Source of the DNA: Panagrolaimus kolymaensis
Lineage: Eukaryota; Nematoda; Chromadorea; Rhabditida; Panagrolaimidae
Length of the DNA: 64,000 nt
Direction: 5' to 3'
Assembly (NCBI GenBank): GCA_028622995.1
Contig: JAJQJQ010000018.1
Location: 2,914,001 to 2,978,000, forward strand
Positions within the stretch are counted from its first letter, which is position 1. Each line of letters begins with the position of its first letter. The notes below the pieces were generated by a model. That model saw only the letters and a list, made by a program, of their open reading frames with translations, ran no database searches and was not told the DNA's origin. Positions 16,511 through 28,733 of this stretch are shown here, in pieces. Made by a program: the position numbers and the translations under genes.

Positions 16511-18841
16511 ATGTTGTTCAAAATGCTGAAACTCTTGGTGATTTTGCTGTTATCAATTCCTACAATGTCTGATGCTTCTTCTCGACCTAAAAGATACATA
16601 TCAACGGATTCTCATCATGCTTCTTCGACATTCAATCAAACATTTGAACAACCTGCTGTCAAATCACTCTCCAGTATTGATGGTACTTTGGCTTCCGATG
16701 TTGGAACACAAGCTGGTGATGATATCGTCGTAACAAAAACGGGCTTTATTGAAGTTTTATTGAAAGGTGACAGCTTAGAATTTCGAATTTGCGCAGATAA
16801 TTGTAATGGAAAGTAAGTTTAGCCTTTTATTAGACAAAGAAATAATGGAACCATTTTCAGGGTTAAAATTTGTTATGATGCTGTGCGAATAAATTCAAAG
16901 GCTCTTGTTTCTTCTGATTGTGGTACAGAACAATGTCAATTCTTCGTTGGAAAGGATGCAACAAATTTTTGGTTAATGGGTTCAAGTTCGTTTATATCTT
17001 TTTTTGCTTTTTCTTAAAAACTCTTTTTTAGTTGATCTTCAGGAAGTTGTAAGTGGATGTGGTTCAATGCAAATGAAAGATGGTCTTCAAAAAATGTTTG
17101 GTGAACATGGTTACTGCTGTGATCCAAAGATTGGTCAAAATGGATATATGAAATTGAAAGTTGTTCAAGCTGATCCATCATGTCCTTTAACAATCGTAAG
17201 TTCATTTTCTTGTATACCGTTGTTAAATTCTTTCTTATTTTAGAAACAAGCTATCATCACAATTGGCGAGCCAACGACAACTACACTTCCAATATCATCT
17301 TCAACATTGTCAATTTCCATGGTTGCTACTACTACTGTAGGTACTGATTCTGCTCAAATTCTATGGATTGTTTTGGGAGTTGTATTGGGAATCTTCGTTC
17401 TTTTTGTGGTCATCGTTGTGATCGTTCTGATGTATGGTTTCGTATCCTAATGATTTACTTAAAAATCCTTTATTTTTAGATGGAAACGTTGGAATAAACG
17501 ACGCAAGGGTGTTCCAAAGAGAGTTGATGTTCCACCTCCACAAGAGAATAAAGCTGGAAAAACCAAAGAAGATACAGCCGACACTCAAGAAATACCTGCT
17601 GAAGTTGAACATCCTAAAGAAGAAAAAGCTGCGCCAAAAGAAGTCAAGAAAGAAGTCAAACCTAAAAGCCAACAATCAAATATGCCTATACCATCAGCTG
17701 AACCAACACAGCCAACACCAACTGTGGATGCAACTCAACTTCCATTTGAAACTGCAACAACTCAACCTTCTGCTGAACATACTCCTAAGACACCATTGGT
17801 TTTGAACAAAGTAACTTATCCTGAACCATCTCGTCTTGTTGTGAAATCGCTTAAATCACACAAAACTGATTCACTTCAAGGTATCCTACAGAAAAACATG
17901 AAAGTCCTTATCGAAGCTCCATGGTTATCCTTGTCGAGATTCGATTGTCTTGGTGAACATGAATATTATCTTATGGAAAAGATGGAAAGGTATGTTTTTC
18001 TTTTATCGTATAAAAGCTAGTAATTTTATTGTTTTAGTCGATATCCTTTAATGGTTCGTGAAGATTATGATCGTGAAATCAACCTCTTCTGTGTTCCCAT
18101 CAGTGAAATGTACAAAGAAATGAACAAGTTTGCGTATGTTTTTCCCCTTCTCTGATTAAAATGTCTATGTTCCTTTTTTAGTGTTGAAGCTGAAGAAGGT
18201 TTGAAAAAGAATGGTGTCCAATTTGATAGCAAGAAAAGAATCACTCATATGACCATCACTGGATTGGAATACATTCGACGACCTGATATTCCTGAATCAG
18301 TGGCGTACTTTACTTTTGGAGCTGATTTTCATAAATATGTTGGTGCTGATTTCGAATTGATTGCAAAGGTCTCCATTCCGCTTTTGTACGTCGTCGCTAT
18401 GCAACCACGGTTTTCTGAATTCAATCGCAGAAAAGCATGCACATGGATTCGGTAGGTTTATTTTTGACAATTACTTTAACAAATTTTTTGCTTTTTTTAA
18501 GTCGTCAAGTAGCAAAGGTTCGTAAATCTTATACTCCTGCTGAACGTGAAGTTATGCCATTTCCCATCAACATCATTGAAAAAGCCTATCTGAAAAATCC
18601 AAAGTATTTTGATGATCTTGATGCATTGAAAACTATGAGTGATGTCAAAGCTGTACTTCCTGCTACTCCTGTCAAAGATATTCATGCTCCTCAACATCCA
18701 AATCAAGAAATGGCAACAAATCCAACTCAAATTGAAGAATCTGCTACTACTGTTGCTCATCAAGGAAAAAGCAAAAAGAAAAAGAAGAGCAAAAGCAAAT
18801 CGAAGAAGTCGACCTCCAAGAAGAATCATCGCAAGCAATAA
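16511..18841 (+). CDS. Type I transmembrane protein of unknown function with Lys/Ser-rich tail
   Basis: Exons 16511-16812, 16861-16985, 17032-17195, 17244-17431, 17480-17989, 18038-18133, 18182-18451 and 18502-18841 give 664 residues. The signal peptide starts MLFKMLKLLVILLLSIPTMS and is followed by PKR, a possible furin-like site. The ectodomain of about 220 residues has spaced cysteines (FRICADNC, KICYDAV, SSDCGTEQC, SGCGSM, YCCD, SCPL), then a Thr/Ser stalk and one strong membrane span (ILWIVLGVVLGIFVLFVVIV) near residue 240. The cytoplasmic part starts KRWNKRRK. It has a Pro/Glu/Lys region, a conserved-looking globular part (SRYPLMVREDYDREINLFCV, ITHMTITGLEYIRRPD) and ends in a KSKKKKKSKSKSKKS tract. 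No family was recognised. ATG 16511 is chosen because it opens directly into the signal peptide; an in-frame ATG lies nine codons upstream. Confidence 0.7.
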
Positions 18842-19449
18842 TCAAACCATTTCTTGTTGCTTGAATTTTAGATTGCATGTATATTTTATAACTTTATTTG
18901 TAATAATAAAAATTTATTTAAACAATTTTGCATTTTTGATTCATTGACTTTGTACGTAGTTAGGATTTTTTTAAATTATACTATTGTTGCAGATTTTTAA
19001 TGACAAACTAAAATATTAAAAATAACTAACGAAAACTAAAAGTAAAGTTTAATCTGCTAGAGTTTCATAAAGCTGTATAATTTTAACTTATTTCATGTGT
19101 TCTAATCGCTTTCATCGTCGATGATGCGACTATTCATATATGTATTCTTCATTTTTTATAAACTTATTGAAATTAAAAAATTTACTTTACTTCCTCATCA
19201 ATTGTCTCAAATTTTAGAAAAACATAAAGTTTAAATAAATAAATTCATTTTTGGTATATAATTACAGCTTTCAAAACAAAAATATGAATAGTTATATGGC
19301 GTTCTGTGCATTTTTGTTTTCGTCGCATGTGACCGACCCGATGCATATCAACCAGATCATTAACTTTTCAGCGCAAGTTTTCTTTTTCTTATTTTTTTAA
19401 AATTTATCAAAAAAGGTTTAATCACCGCCAAGCTAATAATCATTTAAAA
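18842..19449. other. Intergenic, upstream of epg-6
   Basis: AATAAA at about 18904-18909 ends the preceding gene. A CATGTGAC motif at about 19326-19333 (an E-box/M-box form) lies roughly 120 bases upstream of the autophagy gene's ATG. Otherwise AT-rich with nothing recognised. Confidence 0.4.
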
Positions 19450-20786
19450 ATGCCATTGATTCGTCAAATATCTTTTAATCAACAACAAGGTTAAATTTTG
19501 ATTTAAAAAATGTTGATAGAACTTTCAAATTATTTCTTTCATAATCAGTCAATTTGTAGATTGTTTTGCACTTGCAACTGATGATGGCGTAAGAATATTT
19601 AATACTGATCCATTGGTGGAACTGATTAATTTAAGTAAGGTTTTCTACTCGTTCGAAAATTTGAATATGAAAACATTTTAGAAGCACAAGATGTTGGAAG
19701 TGTTCGATTTGTTGCATTAATGGATCGAACAAATTTGGTTGCTATTGTTTCCGGGAATCCAAGACCAAAATTTGCTAATAATGTTGTAATGATTTATGAT
19801 ACAAAATTGAGGAAATTTGTTGTTGAAGTATCTGTTGGAAGTCCAGTTCTTAATGTTGCGATGACTCAAACTCGATTAATTATTGTTCAACATAGTCAAA
19901 TTCATATTCATAATACTGATACTTTTCAACTCGTGAGATCTGAGGAAACTGTTTATAACCCTACAGGATTAATGGCAATCAGCCCAGATAATAAACTTGA
20001 ATTTTTGGCATATCCTGGAACTAAAGCAGGCAGTGTTCAGGTTTGTCAAAAAATTATATACAAATTTTTATTATTTTCCCTGTTTTTTTAGCTTGTAAAC
20101 TTACAAAATACCAGTCAAAGTCGCTCACTTGCTCCAAGTGTTATTTTCGCTCATACAAGTCCATTGGCAAGAATTGCATTGAATAATCAAGCAACTCGAA
20201 TTGCAACTGGTTCAAATAAAGGTACAGTAGTCAAAGTATTTGATACAAGAACTCGAGAATTATTTTATGAACTTCGTCGAGGTGTTGATAATGCGGCATT
20301 ACATTGGTGAGTTTCATCACTTTTCTATGAAAATATAAAAACTAGATGATTTTAGTTTACGATTTTCATATGATTCTTGTTATTTGTCTGTTTCGAGCGA
20401 TAAAGGAACTATTCATGTTTTTTCCCTCAAAGATTCTGATAATGAGCGACAACCTTCTGTTCAGAAAATGTAAGCACATTTTTACATTTTCAAAATTACA
20501 TATTCTATCGCGGTTTCTTTTTAGACTCGATCACATACGTTTTGCAAATGAGCGACGAAGCATCGTCCAATTTTCATTACCAAATTCAGAGCAAATTGTT
20601 GAATGCGCGTTTACAACAAATTCTGTTACTTCAGGTCTTTCAAATGAACCAGCATTAAACAAGGATGTTATTACAATAGGATATGATGGAACATATTTTC
20701 GATTTTCTGAATGCAGCTCTAAACCCCAAGGCCATGAACTATTGTTTGATTTAGCTGCGGATCAAGAGTTTTGGAAAATTGCTTAA
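19450..20786 (+). CDS. epg-6: PROPPIN WD-repeat autophagy protein, WIPI3/WIPI4 (EPG-6) type
   Basis: Seven-bladed beta-propeller protein that binds PI3P/PI(3,5)P2 and acts in autophagosome formation. Exons 19450-19489, 19560-19634, 19682-20040, 20092-20306, 20356-20469 and 20525-20786 give 354 residues, the usual length for WDR45/WDR45B. The N-terminus reads PLIRQISFNQ, then DCFALATDDGVRIFNTDPL. Blade 5 holds the lipid-binding motif as L-R-R-G (TRELFYELRRGVDNAALHC), the WIPI3/4 form of the family F/L-R-R-G. The next blade reads SDKGTIHVFSLKD, as in WDR45. The exon 2 acceptor is TTTGTAG at 19559; the CAG at 19548 would put a stop in frame. Orthology to EPG-6 is inferred from the LRRG subtype and length. 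Confidence 0.88.
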
Positions 20787-21258
20787 TCTTTTTCTGTTGT
20801 TGTTTTGTTTTATTTTTCCTCCCTGGTTTTGTACATATTTTATTATTATTTTTATCTGTATTTTAAAACGAGTCAAAAAAAGTTAAATAAATAAAAATAT
20901 TATTTTTAAAGAAAATTGTGTAACGTTTCAATAACTTTTTTAGTATCGGTAAATATGCCGTTTCTTTCCTTGCAGGTTGGTGATATATTTTACATCGAAA
21001 TATTCCTGTTAGTTGAGCACATAATTTCTTCATAGCTTTTGATATTTTTTTCTTTTTCTTAACCAGTCCCTATCAGTGTTGTCAAGGAAAGGAAAGAAGA
21101 AGAGGTTGTTGCTATACCCTTCGCAGCAACACAAACATAATAAGGCCGTCTTTATTATTATCAGTATATGATTTTTGTGCTAGACTTTTTTGTTTCATTT
21201 TTATTCATTTTGATCAATGTTTTAGTTTTAGGCTTGATTAACTAAAATTTGTCGGCAA
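20787..21258. other. Intergenic between epg-6 and MRI1
   Basis: AATAAA about 20888 ends the epg-6 transcript. A GC-richer stretch around 21064-21140 may be promoter sequence for the downstream gene. No gene was seen. Confidence 0.35.
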
Positions 21259-22548
21259 ATGAGGAGTCCAATCTCCAATTTGCCAACAAATGATCGGCCA
21301 CAAAATGCTGGGATTGATAAACCTGCAGGAGTAGTTGTAGACTTTGATGAAGCTAAACATCATTGGGAATCGGCTGCTAATCAAGATCGAGCCATTCACT
21401 CTATTATTTATGATCACGATAAAAAGACTCTCAGGGTAATTATTTTTAATTCCATTTTTCCTCATCCATTTTTGTTTTGAATTTTAGGTATTAGACCAAC
21501 TAAAACTTCCCCATGATACTGTATTCATTGAAGTTAATTCCGTGGATGATGCTTATGACGTCATTAAAAATATGCAAGTTCGAGGTGCACCTTTAATTGC
21601 AACAGTTGGAACTCTGGGATTAAGTATTGAACTTGAAAATCGAGCTCCACAAAATTATAAAGAGCTTATGTTTTTTATTGGTGATTGCTGCCAAAAACTT
21701 ATCTCATCTCGGCCTACAGCTGTAAATTTGCGTAATGCTATAAGTGATATTTGGAAAATTATTGATAATGACAAAAAAGAATCTCATTCTGATGTGGCGA
21801 GATTAATCAAAAAGTAAAATATTTTAGGATAAATTTTTTTAAAGAAAATTTTGTTTTTAGAATCCAAAATAGTGCCTTTGAATGGTTTATAAACGAAAAA
21901 AATGAAAATGATTTACTTCTCAAAAATGCAACCATTTGTGTTGAAAGCAATTATGCTGGTGATGAGAAATTAACGATTATGACTATTTGTAACACGGGCT
22001 CACTTGCAACAAGTTCACATGGTACAGCTTTGGGAGTTATTCGACAACTACACGCTCGAGGTCGCCTTCGCCTTGCAATTGCTTTAGAGACTCGACCGTA
22101 TAATCAAGGCTCGCGTTTGACCTCATATGAGCTATTAAAAGAAAACATTCCATTTGTTTTAATTGCTGACAATATGGCTGCGGCTGCAATGCAAAAATAT
22201 AAAATTGATGCAATTTTGGTTGGAGCCGACCAGGTTGCATTGAATGGGGACACAGCCAATAAAATAGGCACTTATATGCTTTCAGTTCTTGCAAATTTTC
22301 ATCGGGTGCCTTTTTATGTTGTTACTCCAACATCATCCATTAATCCATCAATCAAATCTGGCAATGAAATACGCATTGAAGAAAGACCCGCGCTTGAGCT
22401 TATTACCTTTAACGAAAAATTAACGGCTCCAAAAGAAACTCCAGTTTGGAATCCGGCATTTGATATTACACCGGCGAAATTAATTACTGGAATTTTAACT
22501 GAAAAAGGTAATCGAACTCCCGAAGATCTTAAAAACCTTTTTGAATAA
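21259..22548 (+). CDS. MRI1: Methylthioribose-1-phosphate isomerase (MtnA/MRI1)
   Basis: Catalyses methylthioribose-1-phosphate to methylthioribulose-1-phosphate in the methionine salvage pathway; it belongs to the eIF2B alpha/beta/delta-like fold. Exons 21259-21435, 21488-21813 and 21861-22548 give 396 residues. Visible motifs: [15 protein letters not shown], the catalytic-Cys motif [38 protein letters not shown], the Asp motif [29 protein letters not shown], and the C-terminal [20 protein letters not shown]. The N-terminus carries an extra segment of about 25 residues before the conserved fold. Part of that extension may be untranslated if a later ATG is used, although no other in-frame ATG precedes the core. 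Confidence 0.93.
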
Positions 22549-23346
22549 ATAAATTTTTTGCATTTTCACTTTGGTTTTTTAAAACCAATATTTTTAACAT
22601 TTGGAGATGCATCAACTCAATGAAGAATTTTTTGAAGTTGCTTCTAAAAATGAGTTTTTGCATTTCTTTTTGTGCCAAGTCATAGTAATTTTTTAATTTG
22701 TTGATTTCATTTTTTTAAATATTTTTTTCCTTACATTTTTTACTGGTATTTTTTATAACAATAATCAGATATATTTTTTGAATTTTTGAATTTTGTATGT
22801 TAAAATAAATTTTTATCTTTAACTTTTCCTTTATAAACAAATTTAAACAAATTAACAGCTAATGGGATTATTATTAGCAACAATAAAATCGAATTTCTTT
22901 TCGGATCTAAAAATAAAAAAGTGATTGGTCATTTTTCTTTGCCGGTTTTATATTATTTTTTATCCAGAACCTGACGGCAGCCATCGTCGTTCAGTGTGTT
23001 CTGCAGAAGAATCATTCTTTCCAGCTGGCTCAAGGACATTTCATCTTGTTTTTGAGCGGGCAGCAACAACACATGAAAAAATTCTGCCAGCGTCTTTTCA
23101 TTCACCGGGGCGCATCAACACCACTTGCGCATTTCCAAATTTTTTCGATTGACTTTTTTTGGCGTGGTTTGTAAAAATTGTATTGATCGACCTTTTTTTC
23201 ATTTACAAATTTTTTTGGCTCCTGTTTTATTCACGTAAAACATCACGTAAATTTGTTTTTTTTTCTTGTTTCCCTCTCTTTTCGTCACCCCAAATTTGTT
23301 GCATCAAATGGGTTGTTCTCTTTGAGCAACCACAAAAAAATAAATT
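22549..23346. other. Intergenic before the Clc-like gene
   Basis: AT-rich except for a GC-richer island at about 22966-23130. A 75-codon ORF crosses this island, but it has no signal, domain or splice context. Nothing was assigned. Confidence 0.35.
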
Positions 23347-24367
23347 ATGTTTCGATTTGGACAATGGAGAGATTATAGAAGTGTCATGACAAATGCGGGT
23401 GATAATGGAAATACCGGAGGCTGTAAGCAAACCTTGGTGATAATCTTATCACTAATTTTTTTGATGCTTGCTATGATTTTAAGTATCATTGGTGTATTAA
23501 GTCCCAGTTGGCAAGTTGTTGATTTACGAGAATTTAGAGCTGAACATCATGTAAGTGTAATTTAAACTTTGAGACAACTGAAAATGATAAAAATTTTTAA
23601 GCATGGTTTATGGCTTGATTGCACAAAAAGTCAACGAATGGCAGGTAATTTGCCACAATATAATGATCGAAGTTTACATTGCACTTATAAATTTGATCAA
23701 AATGCTGCTGAAATTATTGATCAAAATATTGATGACATTGATGGAAATAGCGCCGCATCGGAAGCAGCTCATCATCAATTTTATTGTAAGTAAATTAGAG
23801 AAAAAAATTAGAATAAAAATAAAAATTTTCAGTTTGGCACAAAGCTTGCCTCGTCCTTATCATAATTTCCATTGCAACTGGAGCTTTAGCTCTTATTTCT
23901 GGTACTTGTTCGCCATGTTCTCCCTCATGTGCCTTAATATTTAGTATTTTGACTTTCATCGCTTGTAAGTTTAATAATAACCCTTCAAACAAAAAAACTC
24001 ATGACCTTTTACGACCGTCACTCATTCATCATTTTCCTATTTTTTTAGTTCTTGCCTCTCTTGCCACTGCCGTAATCTTTTTCTTTGCCGCTCATCGCGT
24101 TGACCATCGATTCGTTACAGGTCTCGTGGGCACTTATGAGGTATGCCAACTAACTTTAATATTATTATTTTTATATTTAATACCCCCAAATTATAGCAAG
24201 CCATTGGATCTGCATTTTACATTTATTCGTTTGGTACTCTTTCATTTTTACTTGCAACTCTCGTATCCATTGCTGGAGCCTATCAACTTCTTAATAGATC
24301 TTCTTCCTCAAATGATCTCAATTTTGGAATGAACGACATGCAATTTTATCACCCAAGCAGGGTTTAA
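23347..24367 (+). CDS. Clc-like (claudin-related) tetraspan membrane protein
   Basis: Exons 23347-23550, 23602-23785, 23833-23964, 24049-24140 and 24197-24367 give 260 residues. There are four membrane spans (LVIILSLIFLMLAMILSIIG; ACLVIISIATGALALIS; ASLATAVIFFFAAH; YIYSFGTLSFLLATLVSIAG). The first extracellular loop has the claudin-superfamily pattern HGLWLDC...LHCTYKFD, and SPSWQVV sits just after helix 1. This is the nematode Clc-like family, whose members sit at epithelial junctions or in body wall tissue; the exact role is not known from sequence. The C-terminal tail is short and polar with no obvious PDZ ligand. Confidence 0.85.
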
Positions 24368-26126
24368 TTATAATTTTAAATATAATTCTAATAAAGCCAT
24401 CCATGTCTTTTTAAAAAACCTATGCAAAAAAGATCTTGATAAAAAAAATAATAAACAAACATATTTGATGGTGAAGAAAGCAATCTAATTATACAAAGAT
24501 TTAAAGCACGAAATAATTTTGGTGGAACCTAAGTTTTTTCTCTGATCTATTTTTAAACCATTCAGTATCATTATTTTGAAATAACAACTTCGTGTTCATC
24601 GTATTTTAGACATTTCCAAAGAGCTATAAAAAAGCTTCGTCAAAAAATAACTAGTGGTGTGAAAAAAAATCTTCGAATAATCGAAAAGAAAGTAGTAGAC
24701 AAAATAATATTTTATTGATAAACAAAAGAAAAACAGTCTGAACTTTTTTAAAAAAAAGTTTGATTTTGACGGAACAAATGTTATTGGTTATTTACGAGCA
24801 ATGATCAGTCGAGAAGATGACGTGATTTTTATTAGATTTTTTCCTTCTAATAATGAAATAATTCATGACCGGTTCAAATAAAATTTTCTCTTTTTCTTAT
24901 ATTAAAAAATAAAGGTAGCGGTAAACCATTATTGAAATCAATCGACAACTTTTTGGTTATTGCTGCTTTTTTAGTATTGCATCAGCGTGGCACGACAAGA
25001 TGTATCCGAGTGCATTTGAGGGCATATTTTCACACATCCCTTTATGCGCTGCAAATTAGTTCCCGCTTATTTTTCGCGCCCATTTTTAGCGAGTTGATTC
25101 AAGACTTGAACATAGTTATGAAAATAACATTAGAAATTATAATAATATAAAAATGATATAAGATGACAGAACTTGATGATTTATCTCATAGTTTGGATTT
25201 GGGTTGGGAAATCGGAATTATTGCTAATCTTAGAAAAATCCAATGGTTTCTTAATTAATCGCACAAAATTTGAATTTTGCGATGGATTTTAAAAGATTAA
25301 CTAAACATAGAAAAATCAGAAATTTGTATAATTATGCAAATTTTTGGGAGAATATATGATGTTTTGTTATTTCATTAGTTTAACATTGGTTGATCAATTA
25401 GAAAAATAAGTGAGTTTAATAAGAGTCATAAATAAAACCTAGAAGAGTAAAAGAGTTCTTAGCCTATGTTAAAGCTATCATGCACTGTCATCTTTTGTGG
25501 TGATACGATGATAGATGACGATAACAACAAACAGTGAAATCATCATGTTTAATATATGGTGATTGAAGAATAACTAAAATGCTATAAAGATCTTACTGTC
25601 GTTCTACGAGTTAATAGTGTTCATTACTATTCTCAATATACTCAATCCATAAAAAATAACATTAGTAATTTAAAATGAGTGAAACTTGTAACATAGCTTA
25701 CTGATTCAAAAGTATTTTTGATTTAAGGTTTCTATGTTAGTATATTTACATGTCCAAAAAATTAGAATATTAGTTTATATTTCTAAGCCTCTACGTTTTT
25801 TGGGTTCCTCAGGGCTTTCTTTATTGAAAATCCCTTTGATTTTTGCGCGCCAAAGCTAAAGTGTGAAAATATGTTCAGAGAGAATCGGATACATCTTGCC
25901 ATGCAATCTTGCATCAGTCAATAATTTGTTGATGCTTCTTTGTTGGCGTTTTGTTCTTTGCTCATTCGTTCACGTTCATCATTTGCTTCAAGTTTTTTTT
26001 CTCAAACAAATTTTTGTTGTTGAAACATCACTCACATGATTACCATTTTGCGTTCACGTTTTCACATTTATTTCCACTATTTTTATATTTCTTACTTTTC
26101 AGATTGTTCTTAAATAATAAACAACC
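24368..26126. other. Intergenic region with a pair of inverted repeats
   Basis: 1.76 kb with no convincing ORF. Two inverted, imperfect copies of a segment of about 45 bases lie at about 24997-25035 and 25861-25897 (entered separately). The rest is AT-rich. Confidence 0.45.
24979..25920. repeat. Inverted-repeat pair, possible non-autonomous element
   Basis: The left copy has AAGATGTATCCGA (24997-25009) then CATATTTTCACAC (25023-25035). The right copy is the reverse complement: GTGTGAAAATATG (25861-25873) then TCGGATACATCTT (25885-25897). Spacing between the two blocks is 13 versus 11 bases. The flanks are only loosely alike (both have GCATCAG and CGCGCC nearby). Element ends and target duplications could not be placed. 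Confidence 0.5.
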
Positions 26127-27283
26127 ATGTCATTACCTTCTTCAGGGGTTAGTTTTTCAAATTTTTGTATATTTATCCATGATATCTTTTTTCAGATGAG
26201 CATATGCCGAAACATCAACAACACTTTGCGAAATCAAAATATGTCAACATTGTCTCGTGCTTCTCAACCAGCAATTATTTTTGTGGATAATACTCACCAA
26301 CGTAAGCTTTATTTTCTTTTTCTGCATTAAACTTTTTCATTGATACTTTTCAGGTCGCAAGAACAATTTACTTGGACCCAACAAGAACTTTCCCTTTCCT
26401 GGTGATGTCGCTATCAATTTAGGCGCACGACCGATTGCGTTAAATAGAGTACGTTTTATTCGCTCATCATTACCTTGTATAATATATAAAATGTTACAGA
26501 ATCATATTAAGAAAACTACTACTATTAGACCTGAACCTAAAGCTGATATAAAAACGTTATCAATTGAACAACTTCTTACTCTTACTTCGAATATCAAAAA
26601 AGCAGCTGATTATGAACCTGTACCTGTTATTGATAAAATTAAGTCTGATTGCAACGTCGAATTGAAAGCTGTAGATTGTCCTCGATTGCTTAAGAAAGGT
26701 TACACCACTTTGCTGTCTTCTTTTGTTTTTAATATTTTGTATCTTTTTTCAGACCTAAAATATCTCTTCGTAGACATGGATTTGAATGGAAAACAAGTCA
26801 CTGTTCTTAACCTTACTCAGAAAGCTGACGCTGATATGAACGCTTGGTCACCTGATATGGAAATAGAACGCATGAAATTAACTGCATCAGTAAGCTTATC
26901 TTTTACGTTTTCTTTTATTAGCAAATCTCATTTTTAGTTTATCGATTCTGCTACAGCTATTTGTCAAGCATTAAAAGAATTTGGATATTGGGCTGACTTC
27001 ATCGACCCTTCAAGTGGTCGTCCTGTAAGTTTTATCTTTTTTACTAACATTCTATCATCTTGTGCTTTTACAGTATCTTGGAAAGTTTACGAATGCATGC
27101 TTATTCGAAACTGATGATCGTTATCGTCAACTTGGCTTCCAGATTGAAGACTTAGGATGCTGCAAAGTTATAAAACATATGCTCTGGGGAACTCATGCAT
27201 TTGTTGGAACAATTTTTACTGATGCTCCTCTTCAATGTGATTTTGTCAAAAATGTTGTCAAAAATCTCAACCAACAACTATAG
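26127..27283 (+). CDS. mmad-1: MMADHC (CblD), cobalamin-trafficking protein
   Basis: Partner of MMACHC that directs cobalamin to cytosolic methionine synthase and mitochondrial methylmalonyl-CoA mutase. Exons 26127-26147, 26196-26301, 26354-26448, 26500-26698, 26753-26889, 26938-27024 and 27074-27283 give 284 residues, near human MMADHC (296). Matches include the region [13 protein letters not shown], then [48 protein letters not shown], the near-invariant [51 protein letters not shown] and SIFT-like GTIFTDA. An internal in-frame Met (first codon of exon 2) could serve as an alternative start, as is known for the mitochondrial and cytosolic forms in mammals. Confidence 0.93.
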
Positions 27284-27505
27284 GAATATAATGAAATCTA
27301 AATGTAAATTTATTTTTGTGAGGGTTTACTATTGACTTGCTATTGTTTAAATTTTTTGTATGTCAACTGGTGATTTATGTTTGTTTAAAATAAAGTATAG
27401 ATATTTATTTTACTGTTCAACTAAACTAAAAAGTTTGAAGCTACAAAATATTTTTCAAAAAAACAAAACACTTTTATGTAATCTAGTTATGATTCAGCAA
27501 TAACA

Positions 27506-27914
27506 ATGGGTAAAGTCACGGAATATGAAACAGAAGAAGATGACAATGACAACAAAGACCCACAATCATTGGGTTTAGATCAACGACAACAAGTAAAGCT
27601 AATATTTATCATCTTGATGGTTGTGAACGCTATGCCTATGCTTGGACTTGCAGCTTATATTCTAATCGTGATTGGCACAATTCTAACATCTGCTTTGTTC
27701 TTTCAATGTATGCTATTTCCTTTCTTTTATTTTCAACTACTGTATCATTTTTTCAGTTTCTTTCATTTTCATTGGTCTCGTTTTTACCGTACCTTTCTTC
27801 GTTGGTCTTACATTCGTGGGTCTCATCATTAGTGGAATTCTCATTGGCATCTCAAGCTTCGTCAATTCTCAAACTCTTCAACCTTATGCCAAATATCTTG
27901 ATGCTGTTTGCTAA
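27506..27914 (+). CDS. Small hydrophobic membrane protein of unknown function
   Basis: Exons 27506-27707 and 27757-27914 give 119 residues. An acidic, polar N-terminus (YETEEDDNDNKDPQ) precedes two long hydrophobic stretches (about residues 31-67, then FIFIGLVFTVPFFVGLTFVG and LIISGILIGISSF) and a short tail QTLQPYAKYLDAVC. The hydrophobic blocks with Pro/Gly turns could form a membrane or lipid-droplet hairpin. No family was recognised. The splice phase favours this frame over the longer but less membrane-like frame that ORF finders give downstream. Confidence 0.65.
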
Positions 27915-28210
27915 AACTCTATTTGTATTCTTACATGTCACCGGTGGATCGTATTCAATATGTGGTGTTAATATTTGTTTAACTTATTTTATTTCTTTAT
28001 GTATGTATGTAATAATTTATTAACTATTTTGTATTGAAATTATTATTTTTTAAAATGTTTGTATTTTGGGCATTACAGTTTCATTTTTTACATTCCTTTT
28101 GATTATATCCTAATTCGTTTTTACCATATAGTTTTATTTGTTAAAATAGTATTAACGCTTAGTTTATGTACATAAAAGTGATTTAAAGATAAAGATAGGT
28201 TTTAAGTTTC

Positions 28211-28733
28211 TTAATTGAGACAATCTCGTTCCTCTTTTTCAAAAATAATTTGCATGTTGACTGTACCAATATCGAACATTTTGTTTGGTTTTGAACCACT
28301 GTTCACGTAACTATCGGGAATATTAAAAGAGACTTTACGTTGACAAGGCATTAAACCATCTGAATAAAATCAATGAATGTTTGAAGAAATTTTAAGTTAA
28401 CGACTTACCATCGCAATCATGATAAATTTTCAATACAGGGTCAATGGTAGTGCTGAAATTTGTTTGTTATACAATATCTTTGGTTATAAAACTAGCTTAC
28501 ATTTCATCGGTTTTACCACTCAATTCAAAATATCCACGATGATCGGTATGGCCTTCTTCTAAAAGATCATCAAGATCTGGCCCACTATCGTCATCCCATA
28601 ATTTCACTAATGTATCTGTAAGCGGTCTATCTCCACACATTAAAACACCTCGAACACCAGTGCTTTGAGTTCGAAAACCATAAATTGCAGGTAAAAACGC
28701 TATAGTAAGAATCAAAAAAGTTGATGAGAGCAT
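28211..28733 (-). CDS. Transthyretin-like (TTL) secreted protein
   Basis: Nematode-specific extracellular family with a transthyretin-like beta-sandwich. Exons 28501-28733, 28409-28452 and 28211-28359 give 141 residues. The signal peptide MLSSTFLILTIAFLPAIYG is followed by TGVRGVLMCGDRPL, VKLWDDDSGPDLDDLLEEG, TDHRGYFELSG, TTIDPVLKIYHDCDDG, MPCQRKVSFNIPDSYV and the closing ERDCLN. Two conserved Cys pairs are visible. The second family member is at 32190-33148. Members act as secreted or surface proteins (one bridges apoptotic cells in C. elegans); this one's role is unknown. Confidence 0.92.

Noticed and set aside
16351..16572. Plus-strand ORF starting MHILLHFLRMIS
   Set aside because: It overlaps the signal-peptide start of the 16511 gene in a different frame; only the latter continues through phase-consistent introns.
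22925..23152. 75-codon ORF in a GC-richer island
   Set aside because: No signal, domain, introns or continuation; the island is more likely promoter sequence.
27706..28023. 105-codon ORF beginning in the intron of the small hydrophobic gene
   Set aside because: The splice phase selects another frame, which stops at 27912-27914 and gives a more regular membrane protein.
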